A stretch of 64,000 nt of DNA, from assembly GCF_000317635.1 (NCBI RefSeq), contig NC_019779.1, forward strand, positions 3,844,001 to 3,908,000. The letters are read 5' to 3'. This DNA is from Halothece sp. PCC 7418. GTDB taxonomy: Bacteria; Cyanobacteriota; Cyanobacteriia; Cyanobacteriales; Rubidibacteraceae. Under the pieces are notes generated by a model that did no database searches, was not told where the DNA came from, and saw only the letters and a list, made by a program, of their open reading frames with translations. Below are positions 28,737 through 37,994 of the stretch, one piece after another (position 1 is the stretch's first letter; every line of letters starts with the position of its first letter). The position numbers were made by a program, and so were the translations under genes.

Positions 28737-29195
28737 TTAACTGTTATCAGAAGATTGCCTCTCTTGTAACGATAACAGGAGGGATTGCAAACGATCGCGA
28801 TCGCGCAGAAAAAGATATCCGATCAGGGTTTCTAAACTGGTTGCTTGTTGATAAATCTTAGCAGAGAGCCGACGGGGACGTTTGGTCGCTGCATTCCGTC
28901 CTCGCTTGACAATTTGAAGTTCGGATTCCGTTAAATTAGGGAGTAAAGCCTCTAATTGTTGCGCTTGATTTTCGGCTCGTACTTCGGAAACTACCAATTG
29001 ATGATAGTCAGAAATATTTTTTTGTGGCAATAAATAATATAAACGAACATAAAGCTCATAAACAGCATCACCAATATAAGCCAATCCTGCTGGTGAAATC
29101 TGTTCAAGCGGGGGTAGATTGTGCAGTCCCCCCACTACGGAAAAGAATTCCACTTCGGAATCAAAATAATTGGTTTGATGAGTTTGCGGTGTCAA
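28737..29195 (-). CDS. mrnC: Mini-ribonuclease III
   Basis: A 152-aa RNase III-like protein without a double-stranded RNA-binding domain. The catalytic block [18 protein letters not shown] and the second acidic site near [14 protein letters not shown] match Mini-III, which trims 23S rRNA ends. It is first in a probable operon with rlmB and DUF1816. Its start is 22 bp from an 88-bp tandem duplication. Confidence 0.9.
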   Translation of the reverse strand: MTPQTHQTNYFDSEVEFFSVVGGLHNLPPLEQISPAGLAYIGDAVYELYVRLYYLLPQKNISDYHQLVVSEVRAENQAQQLEALLPNLTESELQIVKRGRNAATKRPRRLSAKIYQQATSLETLIGYLFLRDRDRLQSLLLSLQERQSSDNS

Positions 29196-29216
29196 ATTTG
29201 TCCTGAGGTTAAATGA

Positions 29217-29392
29217 ATGACAAGGAATGCAAAGTTAACTAACTTACTTTAAAGACTCCAAAGCAGCCTCTAGACTCGGTTGTAAAGAAAGGAATTTTTC
29301 TAAAATGACAAGGAATGCAAAGTTAACTAACTTACTTTAAAGACTCCAAAGCAGCCTCTAGACTCGGTTGTAAAGAAAGGAATTTTTCTAAA
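29217..29392. repeat. Perfect 88-bp tandem duplication
   Basis: Bases 29217-29304 are repeated at 29305-29392, as far as can be read without a mismatch, both starting ATGACAAGGAATGC and ending GGAATTTTTCTAAA. The second copy contains the last codons and stop of the STAS gene; the first is a downstream echo of them. Confidence 0.92.
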
Positions 29393-29718
29393 CGGACGAG
29401 TTTCACCGTTTGCGTCACCCGTGCATTGGTTACAATTTGTAAACCTCCTCCTTCATTTTGAGCTTTTTTGACAAGTTGGACTAACGCGCCCAAGCCAGAA
29501 CTATCGACAAAATCAATCTGGGAGAGCACCAAAATAATATTTTTCGGCCCTTCTTCAATATACTTCCCAATGACTTTCGCAAATGTTGGTTCGGAAAACG
29601 CATCAAGCAAGCCAGTTAAACGAAAAATCTGGCAATTGTCTTGAATTTCCCGCGTTCCGCGCAAACTAACGGTTAAGTTGAGTGGTTCAGGAATAATACC
29701 CTCCTTTGTGCTTAACAA
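29332..29718 (-). CDS. STAS-domain anti-sigma factor antagonist
   Basis: A 128-aa SpoIIAA/RsbV-like protein. The phosphorylatable Ser lies in FVDSSGLGALVQLVKKA. Such proteins, when dephosphorylated, bind a switch kinase (anti-sigma factor) or act in stress signalling; no kinase or PP2C phosphatase gene is nearby. The C-terminal 20 codons have been duplicated in tandem downstream of the stop. Confidence 0.88.
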   Translation of the reverse strand: MLSTKEGIIPEPLNLTVSLRGTREIQDNCQIFRLTGLLDAFSEPTFAKVIGKYIEEGPKNIILVLSQIDFVDSSGLGALVQLVKKAQNEGGGLQIVTNARVTQTVKLVRLEKFLSLQPSLEAALESLK

Positions 29719-29841
29719 ATAATGAGCGATAACGACAATATACAGGAAAAGTTAGCTCTCAGAACTAACCTTTAACAGATAGTGTATATTAGCATATTTT
29801 TCCCGTTTAATCCTCTCACCCTAGCGTTTTTTAGAAAGAGG

Positions 29842-30987
29842 CTACTTTTTCCGATGTTCCCGCATGGAGGCGACAAATTGAGCAAATAAATAATCCGCAT
29901 CATGAGGACCTGGACTGGCTTCAGGATGATATTGGACGGAAAAAATGGGTAAGGTTTTATGGCGTAACCCAGCAACCGTGCGGTCATTCAAATTGAGATG
30001 GGTAATTTCAACATCGGCTTGTAATGACTCCTCAGTTACCGCAAAACCATGATTTTGGCTAGTAATTTCTACCTTTTGCTGTAAGCCTGCAGGTTGGTTG
30101 AGTCCGCGATGTCCAAACTTCAGTTTAAAGGTTTCTGCACCCAGAGACAGTCCAAGAATTTGATGTCCCATACAAATCCCAAACATGGGTTTTCCGCCTT
30201 TGAGGAGGGCTTTAGTGGTTTCGATTCCTTCTGTTACCGTTGCGGGGTCTCCAGGACCATTGGAGAGGAAAATCCCATCAGGATGATACTGCTCGATCGT
30301 TTCTGGGGGAGTATTTGCAGGAACAACAATCACACGACAGCCATAACTCGCCAGACGGCGCAAAATGTTCCGTTTAATGCCAAAATCAATGGCGACCACC
30401 GTTAAAGGGGTGGAATCCTCTGCTTGCATGACAGGGCGAAATTCCCAACTTTCCACAGTGGGATCAGACCATTCATAAACATCTTTCGTGGTTACTTCAT
30501 TAACCAGGTTTAAACCCAACATCGAGGGGGCTGCTTTCACTTGGGCTAAAAGTTCTTGTTCATCGAGAATTTCACTGGAAATTGCGCCATTCATTGCGCC
30601 AGAGGAGCGTAAAATGCGGGTGAGGGCGCGGGTGTCGATACCATAAATACCAGGGATGTTATGTTCGGTGAGATAGTTGGGAACAGAGGTGCGCGATCGC
30701 CAATTACTGGGAAAATAACAGACATTTCGCGCAATTACTCCTCGCACTTGTGGGGAATCCGACTCTTCATCCTCAGGATTGACCCCTGTGTTTCCGAGTT
30801 CGGGATAGGTAAAGGTAATAATTTGTCCGCGATAGCTGGGATCGGTTAAAACTTCCTGATAGCCTGTCATTCCCGTATTAAATACCACTTCCCCGACTGT
30901 AGTTCCTTTTGCACCAAAAGATTTCCCTCGAAACACGGTTCCGTCTTCTAATACCAATAACGCTGGTTCTACCTGATGATTGATCAT
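29842..30987 (-). CDS. carA: Carbamoyl-phosphate synthase small subunit
   Basis: A 381-aa glutamine amidotransferase subunit that feeds ammonia to CarB for arginine and pyrimidine synthesis. The N-terminal CarA domain ([20 protein letters not shown]) precedes a class I GATase with nucleophile Cys in [11 protein letters not shown] and the His/Glu pair in [12 protein letters not shown]. carB is not adjacent, which is usual in cyanobacteria. The gene stands alone between the STAS gene and twin Uma2 genes. Confidence 0.95.
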   Translation of the reverse strand: MINHQVEPALLVLEDGTVFRGKSFGAKGTTVGEVVFNTGMTGYQEVLTDPSYRGQIITFTYPELGNTGVNPEDEESDSPQVRGVIARNVCYFPSNWRSRTSVPNYLTEHNIPGIYGIDTRALTRILRSSGAMNGAISSEILDEQELLAQVKAAPSMLGLNLVNEVTTKDVYEWSDPTVESWEFRPVMQAEDSTPLTVVAIDFGIKRNILRRLASYGCRVIVVPANTPPETIEQYHPDGIFLSNGPGDPATVTEGIETTKALLKGGKPMFGICMGHQILGLSLGAETFKLKFGHRGLNQPAGLQQKVEITSQNHGFAVTEESLQADVEITHLNLNDRTVAGLRHKTLPIFSVQYHPEASPGPHDADYLFAQFVASMREHRKK

Positions 30988-31074
30988 TCGTTCGTTAATT
31001 TTTCCTTATTCTTAAGATCCCTTTTAGAATTTTAAGATAGAAACAGTCGATCCGAAATCTAGGGGGAAACTGGG

Positions 31075-31626
31075 ATGAGTTTAACGATCGCGAAGTGGAC
31101 AATTGATGATTATCAACGGATGATTGAAGTGGGCTTACTCGATGATCGCCGAGTTGAACTTCTAAATGGAGAAATTGTTGAAATGTCCCCAGAAGGTGAA
31201 CCTCATGCGTATTACCGAATGGAAACGAAAGATTACTTAACTCGACTTTTAGGAAATCAAGCAACTATTCGAGAAGCAAAACCGATTACCATTCCCAGTA
31301 GTGATTCTCAACCTGAACCCGATTTAGCGATTGTTGAACCTTTAGGGCGAGAATATCTACAACATCATCCCTATCCTGAAAATATCTTTTGGTTGATTGA
31401 GTTTTCTAACAGCAGCTTAGAAAAAGACCTCACCGTCAAACGGAAAACTTACGCTGCTGCTGGTATTCAAGAATATTGGGTCAGAGATTTAAAACAAGAA
31501 ACGTTAAAAGTATTTCGCGAACCGATCGCTGCGGATTATACGGTTGAGATAACTTTAACCACAGGAACAATTAATCCTGTTTCCTTTCCCGACGTGGTTA
31601 TTTCTGTGGAACGCTTATTTGATTAA
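31075..31626 (+). CDS. Uma2 family (DUF820) nuclease-fold protein, copy 1
   Basis: A 183-aa protein of the Uma2/DUF820 family, hugely expanded in cyanobacteria, with a PD-(D/E)XK nuclease-like fold: RVELLNGEIVEMSP, PDLAIVE, FWLIEFSNSS and KRKTYAAAGIQEYWVRDL supply the conserved acidic and Lys positions. Cellular role is not established. Nearly identical to the next gene except for residues about 42-70. GGGGG lies 8 bases before the ATG. Confidence 0.85.
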   Translation: MSLTIAKWTIDDYQRMIEVGLLDDRRVELLNGEIVEMSPEGEPHAYYRMETKDYLTRLLGNQATIREAKPITIPSSDSQPEPDLAIVEPLGREYLQHHPYPENIFWLIEFSNSSLEKDLTVKRKTYAAAGIQEYWVRDLKQETLKVFREPIAADYTVEITLTTGTINPVSFPDVVISVERLFD

Positions 31627-31686
31627 AGATTTAAGTCTCATTTTTTCGATGAGAAAAATCGATCCGAAATCTAGGAGGAAATGGAG

Positions 31687-32238
31687 ATGAGTTTAACGAT
31701 CGCGAAGTGGACAATTGATGATTATGAACGGATGATTGAAGTGGGCTTACTTGATGATCGCCGAGTTGAACTTCTAAATGGAGAAATTGTTGAAATGTCC
31801 CCAGAGGGAAAACCTCATGCCTATTATTGCACTGCAACCAAAGATTATTTAACCCACCCCTTGAGAGGTCAAGCAGTGATCCGAGAAGCTGCACCGATTA
31901 CCATTCCCAGTAGTGATTCTCAACCTGAACCCGATTTAGCGATTGTTGAACCTTTAGGGCGAGAATATCTACAACATCATCCCTATCCTGAAAATATCTT
32001 TTGGTTGATCGAGTTTTCTAACAGCAGCTTAGAAAAAGACCTCACCGTCAAACGGAAAACTTATGCTGCTGCTGGTATTCAAGAATATTGGGTCAGAGAT
32101 TTAAAACAAGAAACGTTAAAAGTATTTCGCGAACCGATCGCTGCGGATTATACGGTTGAGATAACTTTAACCACAGGAACAATTAATCCTGTTTCCTTTC
32201 CCGACGTAGTTATTTCTGTGGAACGCTTACTCCATTAA
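31687..32238 (+). CDS. Uma2 family (DUF820) nuclease-fold protein, copy 2
   Basis: A 183-aa tandem paralogue of the preceding gene, starting 60 bp after its stop. The ATG at 31687 is chosen over 31681 because AGGAGG then sits 8 bases upstream, exactly as in copy 1, whose leader sequence is also duplicated. The first 40 and last 110 residues are almost unchanged; substitutions cluster at HAYYCTATKDYLTHPLRGQAV. Its last 12 bases overlap the convergent gene at 32227-33837. Confidence 0.85.
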   Translation: MSLTIAKWTIDDYERMIEVGLLDDRRVELLNGEIVEMSPEGKPHAYYCTATKDYLTHPLRGQAVIREAAPITIPSSDSQPEPDLAIVEPLGREYLQHHPYPENIFWLIEFSNSSLEKDLTVKRKTYAAAGIQEYWVRDLKQETLKVFREPIAADYTVEITLTTGTINPVSFPDVVISVERLLH

Positions 32239-33837
32239 CTGTAAAACGCCTAATCCTAGTTCTTCTGGGGAGAGGGCTTTCGCTTCAAAAAGTGCCATCA
32301 TATCTCGCAGTTGCGGTTGTCCCCGAGAAGCTCCCTTGAAACCTCTGGCAATGAGTAACCCACAATATCCTTGCGTCTGTTGACAGCGTTTTTCCCACTG
32401 TTGTCGCGCCTTGAGATGCGTGGGATCATCCTCATCAAATTCTCCAAATAAGTAGAGTTCACCATTACCCGTTTGGACAATTCCCAAATCATACAGGGTA
32501 TCGGTAATGGGGTCTTCTCCTGTATTAAAACCAATCCCATGAAGTCCGCCAGAGTGCTGAATGTGCTCAATCATTTCCTTCGCTTTCGGACGAGAGGTTT
32601 GAATCAAAATGATCGGCATTCCTTCCCCTTTTTCAGAAACCCCCAAAGACTGATAAAGCTGTTTCTCGTTGTTTCGCATTTCTGTAATCATCTCCCAGGA
32701 CATCATACCAATACTCAGAAACGAGTCTTGGGGCACTAAATCTTCTTTAATGGGAGATGAAAATTCCAATTCTTCAAGGTCGTTTAAGGCTTCTCCTTCC
32801 TCCAACTCCAATAAATCAATCAATTCAGTTTCGAGCTCTGGGCTGGTTGCAACTGTCACCGCAACGGATGTGGGCTTTTTGATCGTTTTTGGTAGTTGAA
32901 TTTGGTAGTGATTTTCAATTTCCCGTTCAAACTCATTTTCGAGTTGGGATTGGTTGGTTTGGATAAACCGTTGCAAGGCTTTCAAAGCAACATAGACCAC
33001 TGCTGCTTCATCTTCTCCGAAGTAAGGACGTAAACCTTCATAGGGGTTAACACTACCAAAATGAGGCTCGGGTTGGATGTTACTGAGATCGTCTGTGTCT
33101 TCTGCTTCTTCAGGGAGGTCGTAGTTGAGAAACCAACAATCTTGTTGCAAGAAAGCGGTTTCCAGGTCTTCCATTGATTCCCCTTCAAACATTTGGGAGC
33201 GAAAGGTTTTCAGAGATTCAAAGGAGCGATAGAGTAAAATTCCATACTCAGCCCCCAACATTCCCATCACAGAAAGATAAAGGGGGTCGATGTCCCAATC
33301 TGGAAATTCAACCGTGATAATTTCACTATCATCTAAAACGTCCCAAGGTGGATTATTCCAGATTTCTTGAGCCGTTTTGAGCAAGGGTTGGGCATACTCC
33401 TCTGGTAGTAGTGGCGGACGATCATCACTGGTTTCTGCTAAACCTTGAAACAGAGCTTCAATCAGGGGCAGATCAGATGCGTACTCAATTTTAATGTTTA
33501 ATTCTTGTAGGACTCCTCTGAGGAAAAATTGGATCTCGCGATCGCGCACCACCACTTTTTGCGGACGACAGGCTTTCCCATAGCCTTGGGGGACTTCCAT
33601 CGCCCGTAACAGGGTGCGAACCACAGCTTCCATTCCTGCTTGCGGAGACACCATTTCCATCCCCCGCACCATTCCTTCTGCACTATCTACCCAAATCACG
33701 CAGTCTTTATGATGTTCTCTTGCGTCTTCTTCTTCGCCGTGAAATGGATGTAAGTTTCTCCGATCTCCCTCCCAAACAGCATTACTTTGAGGGAGTTTCA
33801 GTAAACGGCGGATCGTTGTTGAGTGGAGAGTAGCCAT
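32227..33837 (-). CDS. Conserved cyanobacterial protein of unknown function (DUF6930-like)
   Basis: A 536-aa soluble, acidic protein. The N terminus (MATLHSTTIRRLLKLPQSNAVWEGDRR, residues 1-27) and the Trp/acidic-rich middle resemble a cyanobacterial family that I recall as DUF6930, but this is not certain. A Glu-rich linker lies near 350-375 and a separate C-terminal domain near 390-530 (GMPIILIQTSRPKAKEMIEHI, GNGELYLFGEFDEDD). No catalytic motif was recognised. It stands alone, with ispF downstream of its promoter side. Confidence 0.65.
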   Translation of the reverse strand: MATLHSTTIRRLLKLPQSNAVWEGDRRNLHPFHGEEEDAREHHKDCVIWVDSAEGMVRGMEMVSPQAGMEAVVRTLLRAMEVPQGYGKACRPQKVVVRDREIQFFLRGVLQELNIKIEYASDLPLIEALFQGLAETSDDRPPLLPEEYAQPLLKTAQEIWNNPPWDVLDDSEIITVEFPDWDIDPLYLSVMGMLGAEYGILLYRSFESLKTFRSQMFEGESMEDLETAFLQQDCWFLNYDLPEEAEDTDDLSNIQPEPHFGSVNPYEGLRPYFGEDEAAVVYVALKALQRFIQTNQSQLENEFEREIENHYQIQLPKTIKKPTSVAVTVATSPELETELIDLLELEEGEALNDLEELEFSSPIKEDLVPQDSFLSIGMMSWEMITEMRNNEKQLYQSLGVSEKGEGMPIILIQTSRPKAKEMIEHIQHSGGLHGIGFNTGEDPITDTLYDLGIVQTGNGELYLFGEFDEDDPTHLKARQQWEKRCQQTQGYCGLLIARGFKGASRGQPQLRDMMALFEAKALSPEELGLGVLQLME

Positions 33838-33885
33838 AGAAAGAGCAGGTTGAACTGTGATTATTCTATCACTGACGAGAGGCTG

Positions 33886-34374
33886 TCATGGATTGCTCAT
33901 TAATAAAACCACGGCATAACTAGAAATCGCTTCTTCTCGTCCTACTGCGTCCATTTTTTCATTGGTGGTTGCTTTGATGCTCACTTGGTCTAAATTAATT
34001 TCTAAAGTTTGCGCCACGCGATCGCGCATGGCTTTTAAATGGGGTTTCAATTTGGGTTTCTCGGCAACCACAACCGCATCAATATTGCCCACTGACCAGC
34101 CTTGATCTCTCATTACCCCTTTTACCTCCTTCAACAGTTCAATACTATCTGCATTCGCCCATTTTGGGTCAGAGGGCGGAAAATAATGACCAATGTCTCC
34201 TAAACTTAATGCCCCTAACATTGCATCCATGATCGCATGAGTCAGCACATCCGCATCACTATGTCCCACTAAGCCAAGGTGATGGTCAATCTTCACACCA
34301 CCGATCATTAAAGGACGACCTTCTCCCAGTTGATGAATGTCGTAACCGTTGCCCACTCTAATGTTCATCTGCAT
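33886..34374 (-). CDS. ispF: 2-C-methyl-D-erythritol 2,4-cyclodiphosphate synthase
   Basis: A 162-aa trimeric enzyme of the MEP isoprenoid pathway, supplying carotenoid, phytol and quinone precursors. Metal ligands Asp and His are in GNGYDIHQL, and the third His in the [17 protein letters not shown] block. [16 protein letters not shown] and [17 protein letters not shown] complete the signature. Two ATGs (34374 and 34368) are possible starts. Confidence 0.96.
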   Translation of the reverse strand: MQMNIRVGNGYDIHQLGEGRPLMIGGVKIDHHLGLVGHSDADVLTHAIMDAMLGALSLGDIGHYFPPSDPKWANADSIELLKEVKGVMRDQGWSVGNIDAVVVAEKPKLKPHLKAMRDRVAQTLEINLDQVSIKATTNEKMDAVGREEAISSYAVVLLMSNP

Positions 34375-34488
34375 TTGTTCCCTTGCTGTTTCTCTTCCAT
34401 TATCTCTGTTTTGCAGAAATTAGAAAAATTTGTGCTCAAATGTTTGACAAAGCCAAAAATAATCGCTACTATAGTATTCGCGCTGTAG

Positions 34489-34562
34489 GGGACTGTAGTT
34501 CAACCGGTTAGAGCACTGCCCTGTCACGGCAGAAGTTGCGGGTTCGAATCCCGTCAGTCCCG
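34489..34562 (+). tRNA. tRNA-Asp (GTC), copy 1
   Basis: A 74-nt cloverleaf: acceptor GGGACTG/CAGTCCC, discriminator G, anticodon arm CTGCC-CTGTCAC-GGCAG with anticodon GTC, and T-loop GGTTCGAATCC. No CCA is encoded. Confidence 0.96.
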
Positions 34563-34676
34563 CTCTTGACATTCAGGTCTTCTTTTTCCTATGAAGGGAG
34601 ACTTCCGAGAGCGAAAAGCGCGTCTTTTTTAGGACAACAGCGCCTCATTAAATCAATCATAGGATTTCTACAGCAA

Positions 34677-34750
34677 GGGACTGTAGTTCAACCGGTTAGA
34701 GCACTGCCCTGTCACGGCAGAAGTTGCGGGTTCGAATCCCGTCAGTCCCG
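34677..34750 (+). tRNA. tRNA-Asp (GTC), copy 2
   Basis: Same 74-nt sequence as the copy 114 bp upstream, with the same arms and anticodon GTC. The spacer between them is unrelated to the tRNA, so only the gene itself (plus a few flanking bases) is duplicated. Confidence 0.96.
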
Positions 34751-34797
34751 TTGATTTAGTCATTCGTTATTGGTCATTTGTCATTAGAAAACTGGGG

Positions 34798-34822
34798 GTA
34801 GGGTGGGCATTGCCCACCCTAC
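34798..34822. repeat. Palindromic repeat GTAGGGTGGGCA, copy 1
   Basis: A 25-bp near-perfect palindrome made of GTAGGGTGGGCA and its complement. The same repeat lies at 37961-37985 and, split by an insertion, at 20725/21063. It is a common dispersed cyanobacterial repeat type. Confidence 0.8.
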
Positions 34823-34904
34823 TACTTATGTGTTGCGGGCTATTGTTAGCAATTGTCAGCATAAATGTATCGGTACACGAGTGATTGGTTATCAGTGACC
34901 AGTT

Positions 34905-34968
34905 ACCAAAGAACAAAGAACGAAGAACAAAAATTTAGATGTACCTCATGAGAGTGAAAACTGCTATA
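34905..34968 (+). repeat. MITE-like repeat, truncated copy 5
   Basis: AAAGAACAAAGAACGAAGAACAAAAATTTAGATGTACCTCATGAG and the terminal GCTATA match the heptamer side and one end of the family. The other end and the GAACCAT block are missing. Confidence 0.7.
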
Positions 34969-34994
34969 TCAATAGATTCAGCACCCCCATCATT

Positions 34995-36650
34995 TTACTT
35001 CAGCCGTCCCGATCGCCAAATACTGATTAACAGCCAAAAGCCAATAAAACTGGCAGCAGCAAACAAAATATTGCTAATCAGAGAAAGTTGAGGGGTTTGG
35101 GCATTAGAAGAAATAATTGCAGCCCCCATAATCAAAGAGCCAACAATAATACTAAATGATAGACGATTCGCTGAGTCATCTAAACTTCTCCGTAAGGGAT
35201 CTAATTCTTTAATTTTGAAATTCCAACTGAGAGTTTCTGAGGTGACGCGATCTAATAATAATTCGAGTTGGCGCGGTCCCTGTAGGGATAAACTTTTTAA
35301 GTCTAGGGTTGTTCTTAAAAGCGTCGGAATCGGATTATTTCCTAAGATTTGATTACGAAATAAATCCGTCATTAACGGTCGGACTTCATAAAGTAAATTC
35401 ACATCAGGATTAAAGCCTCTGGCGACCCCTTCTAAGTTCGCTAAACTTTTCGCATACAACCCCATGTTACTGGGAAGTTTAACATTATTATTTCGAGAAA
35501 CTTCTAAAATTTCATAGAACACTTCACTAAAATTAATTTGGGAAATACTGAGATTATAATATTTTCGCAGCATCCGATCATAGTCATTTTCGAGGTTGAT
35601 TAACTGGACAGAATTAGCAGTTTCTGATAATTCGAGAGTGAGTTGGCTACAGCGTTGGGCATCAATATCCACAATCGCCAACAACATCTCTGTTAAAATT
35701 TGTTGTGTCCGTGGATCTAATCTACCAATCATCCCACAATCAATTAACGCGAGTCGTCCATCATCAAGGTAGAAAACATTTCCAGGATGGGGATCAGCGT
35801 GAAAGAAACCATCAATATAAATCTGTTGGAAAAAGACTCGAAAGAGAAGTGTTGTTATTTCTTGACGACGTTTTTCTTCCTGTACTTTTGGCAATTCAGC
35901 CTTTAAAATGGGAGCACCATCAAGCCACTCCATCACCATTAATTTTTCGGTGGTAATGTCCCAATTAATTGCGGGAACAACCACTTGTTTCGCATCAAAC
36001 CAAGTGCTATTTTCTAGGTTACGGCGCAGTTGATCGGTATAGCCCGCTTCTTTGGTAAAATCAAGTTCAGCACGCAGAGCGTTTGTAAATTCTTCCGCTA
36101 AGGCAACTACATCATAGTCTTCCCCAAAATCGGTACGGGCGACTAATTCTGCAATTCCTTTAATCAGAGAAATATCTTGTTCGACAACCGTATCAATGCC
36201 TGGGCGTTGAACTTTAACTGCAACTTCCTGTCCATTAGCGAGGGTCGCCCGATGAGTTTGCGCGATCGAGCCAGCAGCAACCGGTTCTTTGTTAAACTCA
36301 GAAAAAATTTGATCCACTGGGGCTTTTAATTGTTCCCGTAACAGGGTTTCGATATTCACCCAAGGAACAGGGGGAACGTTTGCTTGTAGAGCCGTGAGGG
36401 CTTCAATATAATCAGGGGGGATAATATCGGGACGAGTGCTCAGTAGCTGTCCAAATTTGACATAAACCGGTCCTAAATCGACTAGAATGTTGCGAAGAAC
36501 AGTTGGCGTTGGGAGTTCAGGGGCTTCTGCTTTCCCAACTGTAAGCAAGCGACGCATATAGTCCCAACCGTTGCGGAAAACAACTTCTAAAATTTCTCGT
36601 TGGCGACTGGTGTTTTGGGTAAGGAAGACCACAGGTTCTCTCTCGTACAA
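34995..36650 (-). CDS. AarF/ABC1/UbiB kinase-like protein
   Basis: A 551-aa atypical kinase of the ABC1/UbiB family that supports quinone and tocopherol metabolism in thylakoids or plastoglobules. KVKFGQLLSTRPD-type KxGQ motif (YVKFGQLLSTRPDIIP), the Ala-rich loop AAGSIAQTH, VAVKVQRPG with the ATP-contact Lys, and HADPHPGNVF with the catalytic Asp are present. Two hydrophobic helices at the C terminus anchor it in the membrane. The family often works with isoprenoid-quinone pathways, several of whose genes lie in this window. Confidence 0.93.
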   Translation of the reverse strand: MYEREPVVFLTQNTSRQREILEVVFRNGWDYMRRLLTVGKAEAPELPTPTVLRNILVDLGPVYVKFGQLLSTRPDIIPPDYIEALTALQANVPPVPWVNIETLLREQLKAPVDQIFSEFNKEPVAAGSIAQTHRATLANGQEVAVKVQRPGIDTVVEQDISLIKGIAELVARTDFGEDYDVVALAEEFTNALRAELDFTKEAGYTDQLRRNLENSTWFDAKQVVVPAINWDITTEKLMVMEWLDGAPILKAELPKVQEEKRRQEITTLLFRVFFQQIYIDGFFHADPHPGNVFYLDDGRLALIDCGMIGRLDPRTQQILTEMLLAIVDIDAQRCSQLTLELSETANSVQLINLENDYDRMLRKYYNLSISQINFSEVFYEILEVSRNNNVKLPSNMGLYAKSLANLEGVARGFNPDVNLLYEVRPLMTDLFRNQILGNNPIPTLLRTTLDLKSLSLQGPRQLELLLDRVTSETLSWNFKIKELDPLRRSLDDSANRLSFSIIVGSLIMGAAIISSNAQTPQLSLISNILFAAASFIGFWLLISIWRSGRLK

Positions 36651-36736
36651 TACAAACGATGTTACTCTCCCACTTATAACAGTTTGTCAGCGTGATTGTC
36701 TGCTTTGAGAGTTTTGAGAGTGGTTTGATCAAGATT

Positions 36737-37495
36737 TTAGTTCGTCTGTTCTAGCAAAAATGATGAAGCATAAGTTTTAGACGTTTTCTCGTTTGATTGC
36801 CAAAATTTTAGGATTTGTGGCGCAACAACAGAGGGATAAAAATAATGGAAAAAATGATGTCCATAGGGGATTAACCAGACCTGATCTTGTCCTGACTGAA
36901 AGTAGCAATTCCAGCTTTTAATCGCAGTCGGTGACACGACTAAATCATCTTCACTCCCACACACGAATAACGGAACATCAACCCCACCTTTTTCACCATT
37001 AATTTGTTGATAGAGAGAATGAGGAGAAGGAGACGACAATAAATCTCGTCGTAACACTTCTAATAAATAACGAGTCATGGTTTTATTTTGGTCTCCAAAT
37101 AAGTTATAGACCATCTGCTCTAAAATAATATGCTTGGGACAGCGTAAGTGTTTATATAAACTGTAGTAATACGCCTGCCAATCTAAAGCAGGGTCAACCC
37201 CGACACTTAATAAGGTTAAAGATTGAACTTTTGCAGGAAAGCGACGACTATAGAGTAATCCTAACCAACCTCCTAAGCCATGTCCAATCAGATGAATCGG
37301 TTGGGATACAGTTTCTAAATAGTCCTGTAGAGACTCGAAAGCATTCTCTAAACAAGACCCCTCATCTTGGTTTTGTAAATATTCCCAATGGGCAATTGAT
37401 CCCAATTGAGAAAGAGAATTTAATAAAGGAGAATGAAAGGGATGAAACATCGGATTAGGCGTGAGCCAAACGGCAATTGGTTCTTGTAACATCAT
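36737..37495 (-). CDS. Alpha/beta-hydrolase fold protein lacking the usual nucleophile
   Basis: A 252-aa alpha/beta-hydrolase. The nucleophile elbow reads LIGHGLGGWLGLLYS, with Gly where Ser (GHSLGG) is expected. The late His (PYGHHFFHYF) and an Asp in CGSEDDLVVSPTAI are present. It may therefore be non-catalytic or use another residue. It lies just downstream of the small CxxC membrane protein gene, on the same strand (24 bp gap). Confidence 0.78.
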   Translation of the reverse strand: MMLQEPIAVWLTPNPMFHPFHSPLLNSLSQLGSIAHWEYLQNQDEGSCLENAFESLQDYLETVSQPIHLIGHGLGGWLGLLYSRRFPAKVQSLTLLSVGVDPALDWQAYYYSLYKHLRCPKHIILEQMVYNLFGDQNKTMTRYLLEVLRRDLLSSPSPHSLYQQINGEKGGVDVPLFVCGSEDDLVVSPTAIKSWNCYFQSGQDQVWLIPYGHHFFHYFYPSVVAPQILKFWQSNEKTSKTYASSFLLEQTN

Positions 37496-37518
37496 TAATT
37501 ATTTTTCCTAGATATGTG

Positions 37519-37809
37519 TTAGATATTTGCCTGATAAAAGTTGTTTTTGGAACAACTTAAACAAGATGCTTTGCTTTCTGATTTCGGTTCAAAGTCTCGG
37601 CAGCCAATTGCTGACTCAGTTCCCGCTTGATAGGGATTAACTGTACATTTTAAGCGATAGTCATTAGTAAAAAATGCACAACGGCTACAAGGAATTTGGT
37701 GTAAAGTCTTGAGATTATTTTTTCCTTTAATAGCGATTCGACAAGCACTCCACACTGATAACAAAATGAAGCCCCAAGTCAAGCAGAAGCAAATTATTTG
37801 TAAAACCAT
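37519..37809 (-). CDS. Small membrane protein with cysteine motif
   Basis: A 96-aa protein starting at the ATG at 37809 (GAGAG 3-7 bases upstream; the longer frame uses TTG at 37824). One N-terminal transmembrane helix (about 4-26) is followed by a Cys-rich part: IPCSRCAFF, KCTVNP, GCRDFEP and SCLSC, which could bind zinc or a cluster. Function unknown; it probably shares a transcript with the hydrolase. Confidence 0.65.
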   Translation of the reverse strand: MVLQIICFCLTWGFILLSVWSACRIAIKGKNNLKTLHQIPCSRCAFFTNDYRLKCTVNPYQAGTESAIGCRDFEPKSESKASCLSCSKNNFYQANI

Positions 37810-37960
37810 AGTCTCTCTTTTCAATCCTTGCGCGATCGACTCAATTAAAGGTAGTGAAAGGCTGACAAAAGATTCAAAACGTAGGTTGGGTTAAGGTTAC
37901 GAAACCCAACACCAGCAAGGGTCTTGTTGGATTACTTTGACCGTTGGTCAAGAAATATTG

Positions 37961-37985
37961 GTAGGGTGGGCAATGCCCACCCTAC
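37961..37985. repeat. Palindromic repeat GTAGGGTGGGCA, copy 2
   Basis: A 25-bp palindrome in the spacer downstream of flavodoxin, differing from the copy at 34798-34822 only in the central base pair. Confidence 0.8.
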
Positions 37986-37994
37986 AATGCAGCT

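Noticed and set aside
34536-34754. 72-aa frame across the tRNA-Asp genes
   Set aside because: It is a translation of the tRNA repeats.
37961-37985. Palindrome as flavodoxin terminator
   Set aside because: The same palindrome occurs in unrelated spacers and has no T run on the flavodoxin strand; treated as a dispersed repeat.
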